This document shows positions 47,558 through 62,898 of a stretch of DNA of 64,000 bases, one piece after another. The notes under the pieces were generated by a model, which saw nothing but the letters and a program-made list of their open reading frames with translations, was not told the DNA's origin and ran no database searches. The position numbers were made by a program, and so were the translations under genes. This DNA is from Exophiala sp. HKRS030 (Eukaryota > Ascomycota > Eurotiomycetes > Chaetothyriales > Herpotrichiellaceae): the NCBI GenBank assembly GCA_023897205.1, contig JAHWDD010000001.1, positions 7,841,122-7,905,121 of the forward strand. Direction: 5' to 3'. The stretch's first letter is position 1, and each line of letters opens with the position of its first letter.

Positions 47558-48556
47558 GCCCATGATGAGTATAGCTCTGGGCAAACACAAGACATGGGTT
47601 CTTGGTCACCCCTCAAAGCATCCGATGCTATGTGGCGGTGACATCTTCTGAGAAGGTGGGCCTTCTGAGCTAACTTTGCGGTAAAGAAAGTGCACTACAA
47701 TCACTGCAAGTGTTCAGGGATGCATGCTGTCGATGAAAGGCATAGTCCTGCAGTGGGGGTCCAGTCTTCGCATTGAATGGAAGAGGCAATCTGCGTTGAC
47801 CATGAGGTCACACCTGGCTATAATTATATGCGGCCTGTGTGACCACGAGCGGCCGGAAGGAGGCCGACAATCAACCTCAAATCGAGGTACCTGAATTGGC
47901 ACGTGACCCCAATCCCGCCTGTCCCGAAGAATGCCAAGCTTGGCATATCGGGTCTGTCGGGTCCTACAGCGGACGTGTGTGCTTCGTTCTTCGGTACAAG
48001 TGAGAGTGTTACCAATATATCAACCTCTCCTCGCACTATTTGGTGCCGATCAGCCGTAGATACAAAAGAATGCTATGACTGATACCTTATCAAAAGTACT
48101 ACAGTAGCGACAAATGCTATGGTTCAATGCCGTGGCTTTGTTGTCCGGGTCTTCGGGATGATGAACTGAAGGCCGAGGCGGGGTAGAGAAAATCTGGAGA
48201 TATCCAATCACCTCGTCATCACCTCGTTCCAGGTCCCCAGATCATATCCCGAGTTTCTCATCCGGTCATCAAAGTGCAATCCGTAACGCCTGGCCGTTTG
48301 CCAGCTCGCCGCCGGCCCTTGGTTCATACGTGGGCACCAATACAATCCTTTCCAATTACCTTTCTGATCTCACCCGGAATGGGGCCTTGCCAACCGCTGA
48401 TGACAACTTCGTCCCAAGGTATATGAACTAGATATATTTCCTCCGTCAGATTCACGAGCCACATACTGTTGTTGGATCTCTGGACACTTCGGAACACGGC
48501 ATTGGAAATTGGAATCGTCTCTCAAAAGGTATCCTGTCCGGGAAATTCTCTCCAAG
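47558..48556. other. Intergenic spacer
   Basis: Between csn4 and the P450 gene, same strand, 1 kb; presumably the P450 promoter. Nothing specific recognised. Confidence 0.5.
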
Positions 48557-50158
48557 ATGTTCATCAACACTCTTCTCTCTCCCTATGCCATCCTCCTCAT
48601 CCCCGTGCTTTACTATCTTCTCCCGTACCTACGAAACTGGAGCCTTCGCAAAGTCCCGGGTCCATTACCTGCCGCCTTAAGCAACTTCTGGTTGATGTAC
48701 CAAGTCCGACGAGGTCGAAGATACCTCGAGGTCGACGCCCTCCACAAAAAATATGGCAAGGTCGTACGGATTCAACCCAATCATGTATCCATTGCCGACA
48801 TGGACGCCATCCAAATTATCTACGGCCATGGTAACGGATTCTTGAAGAGGTGAGTTCCTTTCTCAAATTCGTATCATCAGAGCTGAAGAGTGCTAACCCG
48901 GACAATCAGCGAATACTACGATGCCTTCGTGTCGATCAGACGAGGACTCTTCAACACCCGCGACCGCGCCGAGCACACACGCAAGCGCAAAGTCGTCTCC
49001 CACACCTTCAGCGCCAAGTCCATCGGCCAATTCGAGCAATACATCCACGGCAACCTGGAGCTCTTCACCAAGAAATGGACAGATCTGTCCAAGAACCGCG
49101 CCAACCCAGCCACGGGCTACGCCTCAATCGATTCGCTTCACTGGTTCAACTACCTCGCCTTCGACATCATCGGCGATCTGGCATTCGGGATGCCATTTGG
49201 CATGCTTGAGCACGAGCGAGATTTCGCTGAGATCCGCAAGACGCCAGACGCACCACCCACCACAGCCCCAGCCATCGAAGTGCTCAACCGCCGCGGCGAG
49301 GTCTCAGGAACACTAGGCTGTCTGCCACAACTGAAACCCTATGCCAAATACCTCCCCGACCCGTTCTTCAGCCAGGGCGTCGAAGCCGTCGAGAACCTCG
49401 CGGGTATCGCGATCGCACGTGTCACGCAACGACTCGAAAACCCCAACACCGACCGTGTTGATCTCCTAGCCCGACTGATGGAAGGCAAGGACGCACAGGG
49501 CCAGAAACTCGGCCGTGAGGAACTCACCGCCGAAGCCCTGACCCAACTCATCGCCGGCTCCGACACCACCTCCAACACAGCCTGCGCAATCCTCTACTAC
49601 GTGCTGCGCACGCCCGGCGTGCTAGCAAACCTACAAAAGGAACTCGACGCCGCCATACCCCCCGGCGTACCTTCATTCGACCAAGTCAAAGACCTTCCAT
49701 ACGTGCAGTGGGTGATCAACGAGACGATGCGCATCCACTCGACATCGTCACTTGGCCTGCCACGTCTGACCCCCGGCGCGACACCTGAGAACCCCAACCC
49801 GAAACCTGTCGAGATCCTCGGCTACAGCTTCCCACCAGGCACTGCACTGTCAGTGCCCAGCTACACGATCCACCACAGCAAGGAGATCTGGGGCGCCGAC
49901 GCCGACGAGTTCGTGCCGGAGCGCTGGAGCGAGAAGCGCATCACCAGCCGCCAAAAGGATGCCTTTATCCCTTTTAGTTATGGACCTAGAGCCTGCGTCG
50001 GCAGGAATGTCGCCGAGATGGAGTTGAAGTGTATTGTCGGCACGGTGTTTCGAAACTTTGAGTTCAGAGATGAGCATGATGGGCCGCTGCAGACGAGGGA
50101 AGGGTTTTTGAGGAAGCCTTTGGCTTTTCATGTCGGTGTAAAGAGGAGGGCTGAGTGA
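48557..50158 (+). CDS. Cytochrome P450, CYP53-like (benzoate 4-monooxygenase type)
   Basis: ER-anchored haem monooxygenase. CYP53 enzymes para-hydroxylate benzoate, feeding the protocatechuate branch of the beta-ketoadipate pathway and detoxifying plant phenolics. Exons 48557-48849 and 48910-50158 (60-nt intron), 513 aa. Features: an N-terminal membrane anchor (LLSPYAILLIPVLYYLLPYL), KVPGPLPAA proline hinge, the CYP53-like block YYDAFVSIRRGLFNTRDRAE, the I-helix AGSDTTSN, the ExxR motif (ETMR), PERW, and the haem loop FSYGPRACVGR with Cys460. The second exon is strongly C-ending in codon choice, unlike its neighbours. No pathway genes are adjacent. Subfamily assignment rests on recalled motifs. 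Confidence 0.88.
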
Positions 50159-50775
50159 GATGATGAAATACTGCCCCGGACGGGGACGGGATGAGGCATG
50201 GGAGGCTCTCTTGCTCTATGTGATCATGAATAACCTGAGGAGATGGTTTAATGTGTTTCGCACAACTCGTCTGTCAGGTACGAGGGTAATGACGCTCGAG
50301 GTGTTGGAGTGATCGGGGAAGTTGGACATTGCTTTGACTCCTCCATTGTAGAGTATGAGTTGAGTCATCATGTTTTGGAATCTGCACATAACGCAAGTTT
50401 TGAATTTTGTATCAATTATTGTGCATACGATCATCGTTATGTATATATGCCTCTACCATCGAAAATCAAAAGTAGCAATGGTCTTCTGCCGAGACCTTTT
50501 CAGACGATCCGCTAGCTGGTTGGACTGCTCATCAAATACAACAAACCTGATATGTCCTGTGACTCCATAGTTATGCCCCCTCTAATGATGATTTCTTGTT
50601 AGTTGTATCCCAATGACTTCCAAGGTCTAATGCGGCTGGTACGAGACGAAATGTAATAATCTTTGCAATACCATAATACTTGTCGTGTAACAACATCTAT
50701 GTTCCGAGTACTGGAAGCATTCCGAGTCACAAGCGACGAACAGACCGGCTTCTTCGAGAGTGGAGGTGGACTTGT
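50159..50775. other. Intergenic, convergent 3' flanks
   Basis: Between the P450 gene (+) and the Ptc7-like gene (-). Nothing recognised. Confidence 0.55.
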
Positions 50776-52086
50776 TCATAATTTCGACTTCAACTTAAAC
50801 GCCGCATCAGAATTTCTTGTTTCATCGACTGGAATGACCACCAAGACAGAGATATCATCGACTTTTCCTCCATGCCAAGGGTCATATGGAAAATGCCTCT
50901 GCATTTCTTTTGCAAAAGGGCCATCCCGTTTCGAGCTCATACTGGCAGTTTTTGCCTCACCAGCGATCGCTGCGGCTAGGCAGCTTTGCAACGTCCCAGG
51001 TAGCTTGTGTTTCTGTGGACCAAGCGACTTATCCACAAGTTCCGGTAGTACGGGAGAAACAGACAATCCCTGATCTGGGGAGCGAAGCCATGCTCCACTT
51101 GTTCGCATCTGATTCGAGACGACAGTGAGAACATCATAGGAGCTCAGATTGTCCCAGACTCCGTCCGATGCCAAGACTAGCACATCACCGTGCCGAAGCA
51201 AATGGTCTGCAAGATCCGCTCGATCAGGTGAATCGTTAAGGGGTACACCCCCGAAAACCGCTGCTTGCTCCAAGACTTCTGGCGGAGTAATGCTCATTTG
51301 GTACGGTGTGTTGAAAGCGTGGGTCTGCGGATTAGAGTAGTGATGGACTGTACCGAGCCTAAGTAGGAGAAAGCCTGAATCTCCTAGATTTGCGATTCGC
51401 ATTTGACCATCAGCCTCACTCACAGCGACACAGGCTGTGGTGCCGCCGGCCCGTATTTCAGGGTCGTCGAGGGTTCTTTGGTAGCCTAATTTCAAGAGCT
51501 CCTTGGGGCTCAGTCGTTCTGCATTTGTCCAATTCAGGGCAGTCTCGGCCATATGGCTGCATAGTCCGTGTGAGAAATCTGCTGGGTCTATCCCATGTTC
51601 CGCCCATCCTCCAACTCCATCTGCTATGGCAAATGCAGTTGTGTTTGAGTCCTTGCCCACACGAGCGACAAAGTATGCATCCTGCCCACTGTCTGGTCGT
51701 CTTGATCTTTTCTCCTCTATCGTCGAGCCATGTTGAAATCCCAGGCCGTCTGTGTTGCTGGGATAGTAATCGAACGTACTTGCTTCTGGTCGAAACTTGC
51801 GTCCTTTGCCGCTTGAAGAAGCCGAGATATGGAGTGAGATATGAGGAATAGCTGAAGTTGTCGAGGTCGAGACTGAAGCAGCTCGAGGTGAAGAATGAAA
51901 GGATCGGGGTTGGATCTTGTATGGGTCAAGACTTCTTCGAATATTGCGCTGTAGGTCTATGAGTATACGGTAAGTAAGGGTTGGATCGTGACGAGTGGAT
52001 TTGCCCGCACGGTGGTTTATTTGGGAAGGTGTAAACACCAACGAGCGTGTAAGAAAGGTTGGCGCACGTATGCTGCCGACACTCAT
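50776..52086 (-). CDS. Mitochondrial PP2C-type protein phosphatase, Ptc7-like
   Basis: Mn/Mg-dependent Ser/Thr phosphatase; yeast Ptc7 activates coenzyme Q synthesis by dephosphorylating Coq7. Intronless, 436 aa from the ATG at 52086. The open frame reaches further upstream to 52257, but the 52086 start leaves an Arg/Ser-rich mitochondrial presequence (MSVGSIRAPTFLTRSLVF...). PP2C motifs in order: DSGQDAYFVA, ADGVGGWAEHGID, GGTTACVAV, ANLGDSGFLLLR, LASDGVWDN and the metal site VDDISVLVV near the C-terminus. The single-domain layout and VGGW motif place it with Ptc7 rather than cytosolic Ptc1-3. Confidence 0.88.
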   Translation of the reverse strand: MSVGSIRAPTFLTRSLVFTPSQINHRAGKSTRHDPTLTYRILIDLQRNIRRSLDPYKIQPRSFHSSPRAASVSTSTTSAIPHISLHISASSSGKGRKFRPEASTFDYYPSNTDGLGFQHGSTIEEKRSRRPDSGQDAYFVARVGKDSNTTAFAIADGVGGWAEHGIDPADFSHGLCSHMAETALNWTNAERLSPKELLKLGYQRTLDDPEIRAGGTTACVAVSEADGQMRIANLGDSGFLLLRLGTVHHYSNPQTHAFNTPYQMSITPPEVLEQAAVFGGVPLNDSPDRADLADHLLRHGDVLVLASDGVWDNLSSYDVLTVVSNQMRTSGAWLRSPDQGLSVSPVLPELVDKSLGPQKHKLPGTLQSCLAAAIAGEAKTASMSSKRDGPFAKEMQRHFPYDPWHGGKVDDISVLVVIPVDETRNSDAAFKLKSKL

Positions 52087-52620
52087 GGTGTAGGCGGATG
52101 TGAGTAAAGATATGCCCACAGGCGAATGCAGCCGGTATGTTAGCTGCACATGAATATGCACGCTAAGGACATTTGACGAGAGTAGAGGATCTTTCTTGTG
52201 GTCCGGTTCAGGGCGCGAAAAATACAAGTTGAATGGTAGCGAATGTTCTGGTGTCAATCCTGTACGTGAGTCGCTTTGTCGTTTTGCTCGACTTCGCGTA
52301 CTGCAGATAAAGAAAAATATAGTAGCCCCAGAATGTAAGAAAAGAGATGATGAAATGACGCGACGCGCAGATTTGATGTTGCACCGTAGTGCAACTCTTG
52401 CTAACCTAGTCGGTACTAGTTTACGACGATGTCTGAAAGACCACGGAGTATATGGAACTCATTACAATGTGTATCTTCAGCAAGATCAGCGATGTTGTTC
52501 AAGTCGAGTCACACATTATCTCTTTGAGCGTCACATTAAACCCGAGAACATCCTCGTACGGCTTCATTTCAGTTGTCAAAATTCCCTGTGAAAACCCTTT
52601 CCCTTACATAAGAGCTAACC
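52087..52620. other. Intergenic spacer
   Basis: Upstream of the Ptc7-like gene and downstream of the MFS gene, both minus-strand. Nothing recognised. Confidence 0.5.
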
Positions 52621-54504
52621 TCAATTGCCAAACCCGTCACGAATCTCTAGGAATCGCTGATACCTCGTCCTGGTCCACCTGCGAGCCTTCTTTCCAAAGA
52701 GGATCATTGGAACGGTAAGCATCATGAAAAAGAATGCTAGCACTCCCAACGCAATGAAAGTGTTCTGGATGCCACTAGCATCGAGCCACCTAGAAGCCAC
52801 AAAGCTGAAAATGCACCCAATAGTGTTGTTGATCGTTGCGACTCCTACCATGCCTTCAAGAACCATGTCTGGATAGCAGTCTACCAGATATGCCATGGAG
52901 AGATCACCAGCGCAGCCCCAGCCAAACCCAATGAAACCCAGTCCAACATATGGTGCAGGCCATGCCCAACCGTCGTTACTTCCGATACCGAACAAGAACA
53001 TGCCAGTCGGGAACAGTGCAGCAGCCAAGAACATAATCCACAAGCGATGTTCAGCCTCTGTGACTCCTCCATTGCGTTTCGCCATCCACAGCACGAACTT
53101 GTCGCTGAACCAACCACCATAGAAACAACCGATTACAGCACCGATCAGGCTGGGAATGGACATATTGCCCACTGCAGCATCAGTATAGTTCCATGGCTCT
53201 CCGTACCAGGTGTCTTCCTCAACAGTCAGGTAGAAAGTGAGGAAAGCATCTTGAGCACCCCATCTGCAATATCTGTCAGCACGGCTAAAAGATGATGACT
53301 AGGATTGATCGGACAGGGACTTACTGAATTCCAGAATAAATAACTGCCGGAAAGGAAAAAACGCGAAGGGTGTGAAACAATCGCCGATAGTACTGCTTGA
53401 AGCCAGTGCCACGAAGATTTTCAGCCGGAGTGATGATAGCGACGCGCTGCCAGTAACTTTTGCGCTTTTCATTTCTGGCAGCAGCGGCGGGACTGGAATT
53501 GGAAGAATTTACTCTTGCTTCAGAGTCTTCGGCCAGCTTCTCTTTCCCGTCTTGGTTGTCTGGGGAGCTAGCTGAATGCTGACTGTTTTCTCTGCTTGTT
53601 GCAGTGAAGCCATCAACCAGATATGTCTGGCCGTCATTGGTGAGATAACGATCTCTGCGGAAGGTTGTTTCTTCCAATCCAAACAAGATTACAACGAAAG
53701 TGCAGCCAGAGAAGATTGCGCCGAACCAGCCAATCCATCGCCAGCCGATAGCACTGTCCGCAATATAGCTTGCAATAAGAGGGCCCAAATAGGTTCCGAC
53801 ACTGGTTGCGAGGATATAAATACCCAAGACAGAGCCTCGTTGATGTTGAAACCATAAATCCATCAAAGACAGCTGGACGGTACCTTCAGCCACAGACTCA
53901 GAAGCTCCAACGAAAAGCTGGTTCCATTGGGCATCGGCTGTAGTTTGACCTCGTGCGAACCAGATGCCACCAATCACACCAAATAGCATACCAATCAAGT
54001 ACAGGATGCGTCTACCGTAAAGATACACAGCGGGGGATGACAACAGACACCAGTACCCAATTCCGATGAACAGAATTCCTGCACCGGTGTTGAACGAGCT
54101 ATAGCTGATACCGAGCTCTAGGTTTTCGTTCTATGGTCCTCACCATGTACGTCAGCAAATCTAGCCCATGGAATTTTGATGCTTTGAAGAAATGTGCCGT
54201 GCCGAGGGCGATCTTTTGGCGGCATTCAAATAGTGTCGATAACGGCGAGAAGGTGGTAACATACATATTGAGCTGAACCGGCATCGTTGGACGTGGCCGC
54301 TGTCAGAGCAGTGACAAAACAGACCAAAGAGCTTTGCCAGATCTTTCGTGCCAACGGCCAGTGCAGTGGATCATTGGGTGAATCTGTGGGTTGAGGTACA
54401 AGGACAATGTCGCCCGACCTTTTCAAACCAGCTTCACTCTCGAGGGGTCTTCCATTTGCGTCGTAAAGTCGACGAGTGCCGGGGAGAACTTCTTCGAATT
54501 CCAT
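52621..54504 (-). CDS. MFS transporter, Hol1-like (DHA1 group)
   Basis: Twelve-helix proton-coupled transporter of 562 aa. Exons 54504-54265, 54130-53325 and 53263-52621; introns of 134 and 61 nt; 1689 nt. The N-terminus FEEVLPGTRRLYDANGRPL and the DPLHWP motif before helix 1 are characteristic of the fungal Hol1-type group. YLYGRRILYLIG is motif A after helix 2, and a long charged central loop (about residues 250-310, with a run of Asn/Ser/Ala) separates the halves. Yeast Hol1 transports polyamines and cations; substrates of filamentous members are mostly unknown. The first intron acceptor at CATAG is chosen because it restores NENLELGISYSSF at the start of helix 2. Confidence 0.88.
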
Positions 54505-58204
<3,700 letters not shown>

Positions 58205-58543
58205 TTCGAAGACCGAAATCGATTCATGGGGTTAGTTTGCCGGGATTGACTTGCTCAACATTCTCGACACCTCGTCAACGCCAGTAGGCCACAATTTGTT
58301 ACGTCTTGCTTTTTTCCTTTTGTGGGCTCTGAGCCTGTTTGGCTCTTCAGCCGCTAAGCACCTTTTGTCATTCTCATCTCGTACTCTCCATTTCTCACTG
58401 TTCTGACATTCCTCGTCTCTCTGCTCTCGTTGTCCACCGACATGACGCCATGCATGCGGTGGTTGATGATTTCAGGTTCAAGTAGCTTCCATAGTCTCCT
58501 GCTGTCCTAATTGTATGATCTTGATACTGCCGTAATGCTCTTA
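58205..58543. other. Intergenic, convergent 3' flanks
   Basis: Short spacer between the amine-oxidase gene (+) and the GNAT-like gene (-); T-rich, nothing else. Confidence 0.55.
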
Positions 58544-59619
58544 TCAATCCACATAATCCCTCACATCTTCCAATGGCATCGTGGCAAAAATACATCCTTG
58601 ACTCCTTCGCCTGACAATACTCTCTGCAAGGTCGATATTATCCTTAGGAAACCCTTCATCCCTCAAACTCTGATAATACGCCGCAACCAAATCCCCGCCG
58701 ATCCGAGCAATATCATACGCGCGACCGGGATTGGGCGATTTCCTGATCACCCAGGTCAGCGTAAGCGGCTGATCGCCAGGCTCCAAGCCCGGCTGTACGT
58801 GGGCACTCAAGACCTTTCCAGCCCCGCTGTCACCCTCGCCGTCACCATCGGCACTGCGCAACACCAACGCCACGCCGCCCGCCGCCGTGTGGATCTTGGC
58901 CCGCTGGGACGCATACGCGCGACTGGCCTCGTCGTCGCCGTGGCCTGGCGGCTCCGTCTCAAACAGCGTGAACGGCACTGACCGGGTGATCGACGCGGTT
59001 GCCGTATTTCCCGTATCTGCTGCATCTGCCGCAGCGACCGCCAGCACCATCGTGTGCAGCACCTCCGACATGTCTTGCCGTCGGTTCTCGCTGCGTACGT
59101 AGATGTACTGCAGGTACGGCACGGCGAAGTGCGACCCGTCGCCGTCTTTTTTCCCATCGCTAGACTTGTCTTCTGACGAAGGCGATGATGACGATGACGA
59201 CGATGACGACAATGACGATGACGATGAAGACGAAGACGAAGATGAAGGCAGAGGCAGGACCGAAAACTGCGCCGCCCAATCGCCTGGCCCAACTCATCAC
59301 GGATACCGACGACACGGTACGGCGCCACACCAACCCTCGACCCCGCGGCCTGCGCGGCCAGCCGCTCCACGATCAACTCCGAGTTCTCGCGCTCCGTCCG
59401 CTTCGGGAACATGCGCACGTACAGATCGTTGTACACCGGCATGAACTCCTGCGATGCCACGAGCTCGATCGTCCCGATGTGCGGCAGTGCCGTCTGCTGT
59501 AGGCGCGATGCCGGGAGCCGCGAGAGCGAGTCGATGCTGGTAGTTGCTGGGAGTGTGGACAGGTGGTGGGCCAGGGCTGGGCTGAATTTGCTCGCGAAGA
59601 TGGATGTTGGGGTGGCCAT
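58544..59619 (-). CDS. GNAT-like acyltransferase-fold protein, one apparent 1-base loss
   Basis: A 358-aa protein of uncertain role. The ATG at 59619 starts MATPTSIFASKFSPALAHHL. The first part (IGTIELVASQEFMPVYNDLY, VAPYRVVGIRDELGQAIG) and the second part (AVPYLQYIYVRSENRRQDM, VPFTLFETEPPG) together have the strand order of a GNAT fold, with the R-x-x-x-M loop where acetyl-CoA binds. They lie in different frames; one extra G in the run opposite 59275-59277 joins them and gives 1077 nt. A Ser run coded by TCA/TCG repeats (opposite 59173-59245) splits the domain. Activity is unproven; it may be a catalytically divergent member. Codon use is GC-rich. Confidence 0.7.
59173..59245 (+). repeat. 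(GAYGAY)n trinucleotide-type repeat inside the GNAT-like gene
   Basis: On the minus strand this encodes a serine run of about 20 residues inserted in the protein. Confidence 0.85.
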
Positions 59620-61089
59620 TTTTGGGGATTTGCTTTTCTTTCTTTGGGATGCTACCCTCGGCTTTTTTTGGAGTTGGCGTGCTTGAGACTGCAAGGCGAG
59701 TCCCGATGACTGGTTTTCTGGGAATGGAGCTCTTGGATTGTGCTCAAATATTGGCGGTTGATGGTTTGATGTGACTCGTAGGAAGCTCCGTAAGTTGCAT
59801 AGTCCCTTTGTGGAGACGGACAGTACAGTATCCAGCGGAACGCAATGTGTCGGATTCTGACGATCAAAGTTCACAATACCGCAAAGGAAAGGACCGCCGC
59901 TGTGCTGCTATGGCTTCCGCCCATCTGTCGTCCGGTTTAGATTTTTTGAGCATAGATGACTGATCTGAGCCTATCAGAAAGCACACGAATCATGTCTCTC
60001 TATCAATGCTGCAGCAGGACAAGTTGTACTCCACCGGATATCAGATGTATGGCGGAACATGGCGCTCATTTCGACATTTACGGTCAATGTGACTTGATGT
60101 GTGGATTGAGGAGACATTGGGATACTAGCCAAGGAGTCACGAGATCCTGAGTTATCGAGCTTGGTCATGGTGCAGACATATCACCGACCTCGGGACAGGT
60201 GAGTGTGGTCTGGCAGAGACTAGGGATGGTATGATCTAAAGCGAGTGCTAACCCGACCCCTGAAGCCAAGGCTGAGCGATGGCGAGACAACTCCCCAGCC
60301 TGTAGGAGAGAAATCCAGTTTCTACGAGGCTCGTATCGATGTAATCGTTTCAATATGAGAAACCGACGGATGTGGAAGTAACTAGCGGCAGTACCTGGCT
60401 CTCCTTGGAGGACAATCGCGGTACGAGACTAATTGCCGACCAATGCCCGAGAGGTTCGGAAGACTGGGTATTCTGGAGGATATGTCTTGAGCAAGTTTCG
60501 TGGGATGTGGGCATGGTGGTCAAAGATAACAAATCCAGTTTTCCCGGGCTCAAGTAGATGCTCTCCAGAAAGGGAGGTTTTTCTTCCAGTTGTACTCGTC
60601 GCTGATTTTGAAAGCCCCATTTGCATTCCAGGAAGGGAATTTTAGAGGAAGAAAACCTCGCTTGGATGTCGAGGGCTAAATTCTAGGAAGTTCTTGACAT
60701 TCGAACTTCGTAGCTAAAGTTCTGAGATAGGAGATTGTGTCCTGTAAGCGCATTCTTCTGGTAGGGGGAGTTGTGATTGACGCTACTGAACCTCCTTGTG
60801 TTCTCCAAGGAGATGGGCAGTAGCTTAAGACGAGAAGTCTCGGGCAGATCTAACCTACCTACGATCGCGTATGACTGGTATGAGGCCACGACAAGGGAAA
60901 GTCAGGGCAGTGACGAAAAACAAAGAGACAATTTCGCGATGAGGATTGAATTAGGTTGAATTAGTTGATAATGCCTACTGTCGACTAGTCATTGTCCGAT
61001 ATTTTGTATGATACGTGGCTACGATGGCATCTCCCTGCAGGTTGGGCTGTTCTACCCGTGCCAGAACAGCCGTCTTTCAAACTCCGTGC
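59620..61089. other. Intergenic region
   Basis: Upstream of the GNAT-like gene and downstream of the siderophore-type MFS gene. Several short frames exist on both strands, none with family features or splice logic. Confidence 0.5.
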
Positions 61090-62898
61090 TTAACCGGATT
61101 TCTCTGGTTGAACTCTATCACCAGTCTCTGCTTGAGCATCCTCTTTTGCCAAAGATTGCTTTTCGTTGAGCTCGGGGTTCCGGAACAATAACGCTAAGCC
61201 GATCAAGGGAATGCAGAGGCACAACCCAGTAACGCAAAGAAGTAGCTGCACATGGCGGTAACTGCGCACGATGCCCTCTCTGACCTCGGTCCCGACAGGG
61301 TATTCAGCAGCTAGGGCAAATGGGTTAGCATACACAGCCATAGCCAATGTCGAGTTCGACTGGAATGCCAGATTCTCAGCCAGAGTTGAAGGCAGGACTT
61401 GTGACCAGATAGCACCAGAGATGCTGCTCCCCATTGCTCTACCGATGCTGTGCACCGCCAGGAAGAGACCTGTCATGACTGCCATCTGTTCGTGTCTCAA
61501 GCTAACCTGTAAAGATGCCAAAGATGCATATGGGAACATGCCTCCGGCTATTCCCAACAATACTTCTGCCCCGATGATTCCTGAACGCGAGGGTGACGTT
61601 GCATCTCCGCGATATCTGATCAACAAGCCGAAAGCAACCAAGAAAAGGACAGTTCCTGCGACCACGAGCCACTTGAGGCGACGTGACCAGTAGACGTACA
61701 ATCCGCAGACCGGGCCTGTGAGGAATGATGCGAATAGGTAGAGGGTAGCGACTCGAGTTGCGCCTTTGATCGAGAAATCGAAAGCAACGATCAACAAGGT
61801 GTATAGGTAGTTGGACTGCATTGAATGTGCAAAATTTGTCACCGCCATAACCGCCAAAGGTGCCCATACACCCCTATCCTTCATGTAGCGGTAGGGGATG
61901 ATTGGGTGGGGAGCCTTGACCTCCCAGAATAAAAACACTGGAATCAACAAGAACCCAATGACCAGTGGGGCGATGATACCGGCAGTACGCCACTTGGTCT
62001 GGGCACCGCCAGCGAGTGTGAAAGGCGTCAAGATAAGTGCGAAGATGGCTATGAGGATGAAAAGCCCGATGATATCAAGACGCCAGAAAGTCTCGGTCAA
62101 CGTGGGCTTCCTCGCGGTTGCACGTAAGTTTGAATTCCGCTGCGCTCGTCGGTCCAATACTAACAGGGTTGAAACCAAGGGTATTGAACAGACCAAGAAG
62201 ATGATGCACCACATCCCGATACCCCATTGCCATGTGGTGTTGGCCAGGACTGCGGAGCTTATATCACCGGCTACCCAGGCGGTGATGGCGAAATGGACGT
62301 TGGGAATGTATATGGCCAATAGACGGGTTCGAGTAGAAGTCAGATCGCTCAGGATGACCGTGACCAAGGTTTGAACGGAAGTCATTCCAAGCTGCCACAG
62401 CACTGTGCCCGCGGCATAGCCGTCCACATTCGTGGCCGTAGCAGTAATAATGGTTCCGATGATGTAGAATCCAATAGCAATGCCGATGATCTCAAGACGG
62501 CCGAATCCATCAGTCAACCGAGCAGCGGTAAACTGTGAAGCCGCGGCGAAAACGGTACGGAGAACATTGACAGTAGAGAGCAGTGAATGCTCTTGGTAGC
62601 TGGCTGTTGCATATGCTGTGTAGACATTGCGCAAAGTAGCATCCAATCCGTAAGCGTAGCCAACCAAGAAGATGCCAAAGAAGATGATGATCCGGGTTAT
62701 AGTGCTGAGTTGGCTTGCAATCGCTTCCATGCGCTGCACTCCAATTGACTTTTCTGGAACCGACTCGGGATTGGTGCTACCTCCTGAAAGGTCATTGTCA
62801 ATGAGGTCCTTCTCGTTGAACGTCTTGGATGTCGCTGTTTGCTTAGGCAAACCAGAGCTAGACTCCGGCAAGCTTGATGTGGATGCTGCTTGAGACAT
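61090..62898 (-). CDS. Siderophore-iron type MFS transporter (ARN/Sit/Mir family)
   Basis: A 602-aa, intronless, 14-helix transporter of the fungal siderophore-iron/H+ symporter family that takes up ferric hydroxamate siderophores. A cytosolic Ser/Glu-rich N-terminus (about 60 residues, ending GVQRMEAI) precedes helix 1 with FLVGYAYGLDATLRNVY, a family hallmark. Next come TDGFGRLEIIG (motif A), IYIPNVHFAITAWVAGDIS, VKAPHPIIPYRYMKDRGVW, and the late loop between the last helices (AVYANPFALAAEYPVGTEVR). A charged C-terminal tail ends the protein. The substrate siderophore is unknown, and no siderophore NRPS is nearby. It is the last gene before the RIP-like block. Confidence 0.9.
   Translation of the reverse strand: MSQAASTSSLPESSSGLPKQTATSKTFNEKDLIDNDLSGGSTNPESVPEKSIGVQRMEAIASQLSTITRIIIFFGIFLVGYAYGLDATLRNVYTAYATASYQEHSLLSTVNVLRTVFAAASQFTAARLTDGFGRLEIIGIAIGFYIIGTIITATATNVDGYAAGTVLWQLGMTSVQTLVTVILSDLTSTRTRLLAIYIPNVHFAITAWVAGDISSAVLANTTWQWGIGMWCIIFLVCSIPLVSTLLVLDRRAQRNSNLRATARKPTLTETFWRLDIIGLFILIAIFALILTPFTLAGGAQTKWRTAGIIAPLVIGFLLIPVFLFWEVKAPHPIIPYRYMKDRGVWAPLAVMAVTNFAHSMQSNYLYTLLIVAFDFSIKGATRVATLYLFASFLTGPVCGLYVYWSRRLKWLVVAGTVLFLVAFGLLIRYRGDATSPSRSGIIGAEVLLGIAGGMFPYASLASLQVSLRHEQMAVMTGLFLAVHSIGRAMGSSISGAIWSQVLPSTLAENLAFQSNSTLAMAVYANPFALAAEYPVGTEVREGIVRSYRHVQLLLCVTGLCLCIPLIGLALLFRNPELNEKQSLAKEDAQAETGDRVQPEKSG

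Noticed and set aside
43340..54504. A biosynthetic gene cluster (ALDH, P450, MFS)
   Set aside because: No backbone synthase, and csn4 and a Ptc7-like phosphatase lie between; ordinary gene neighbourhood.
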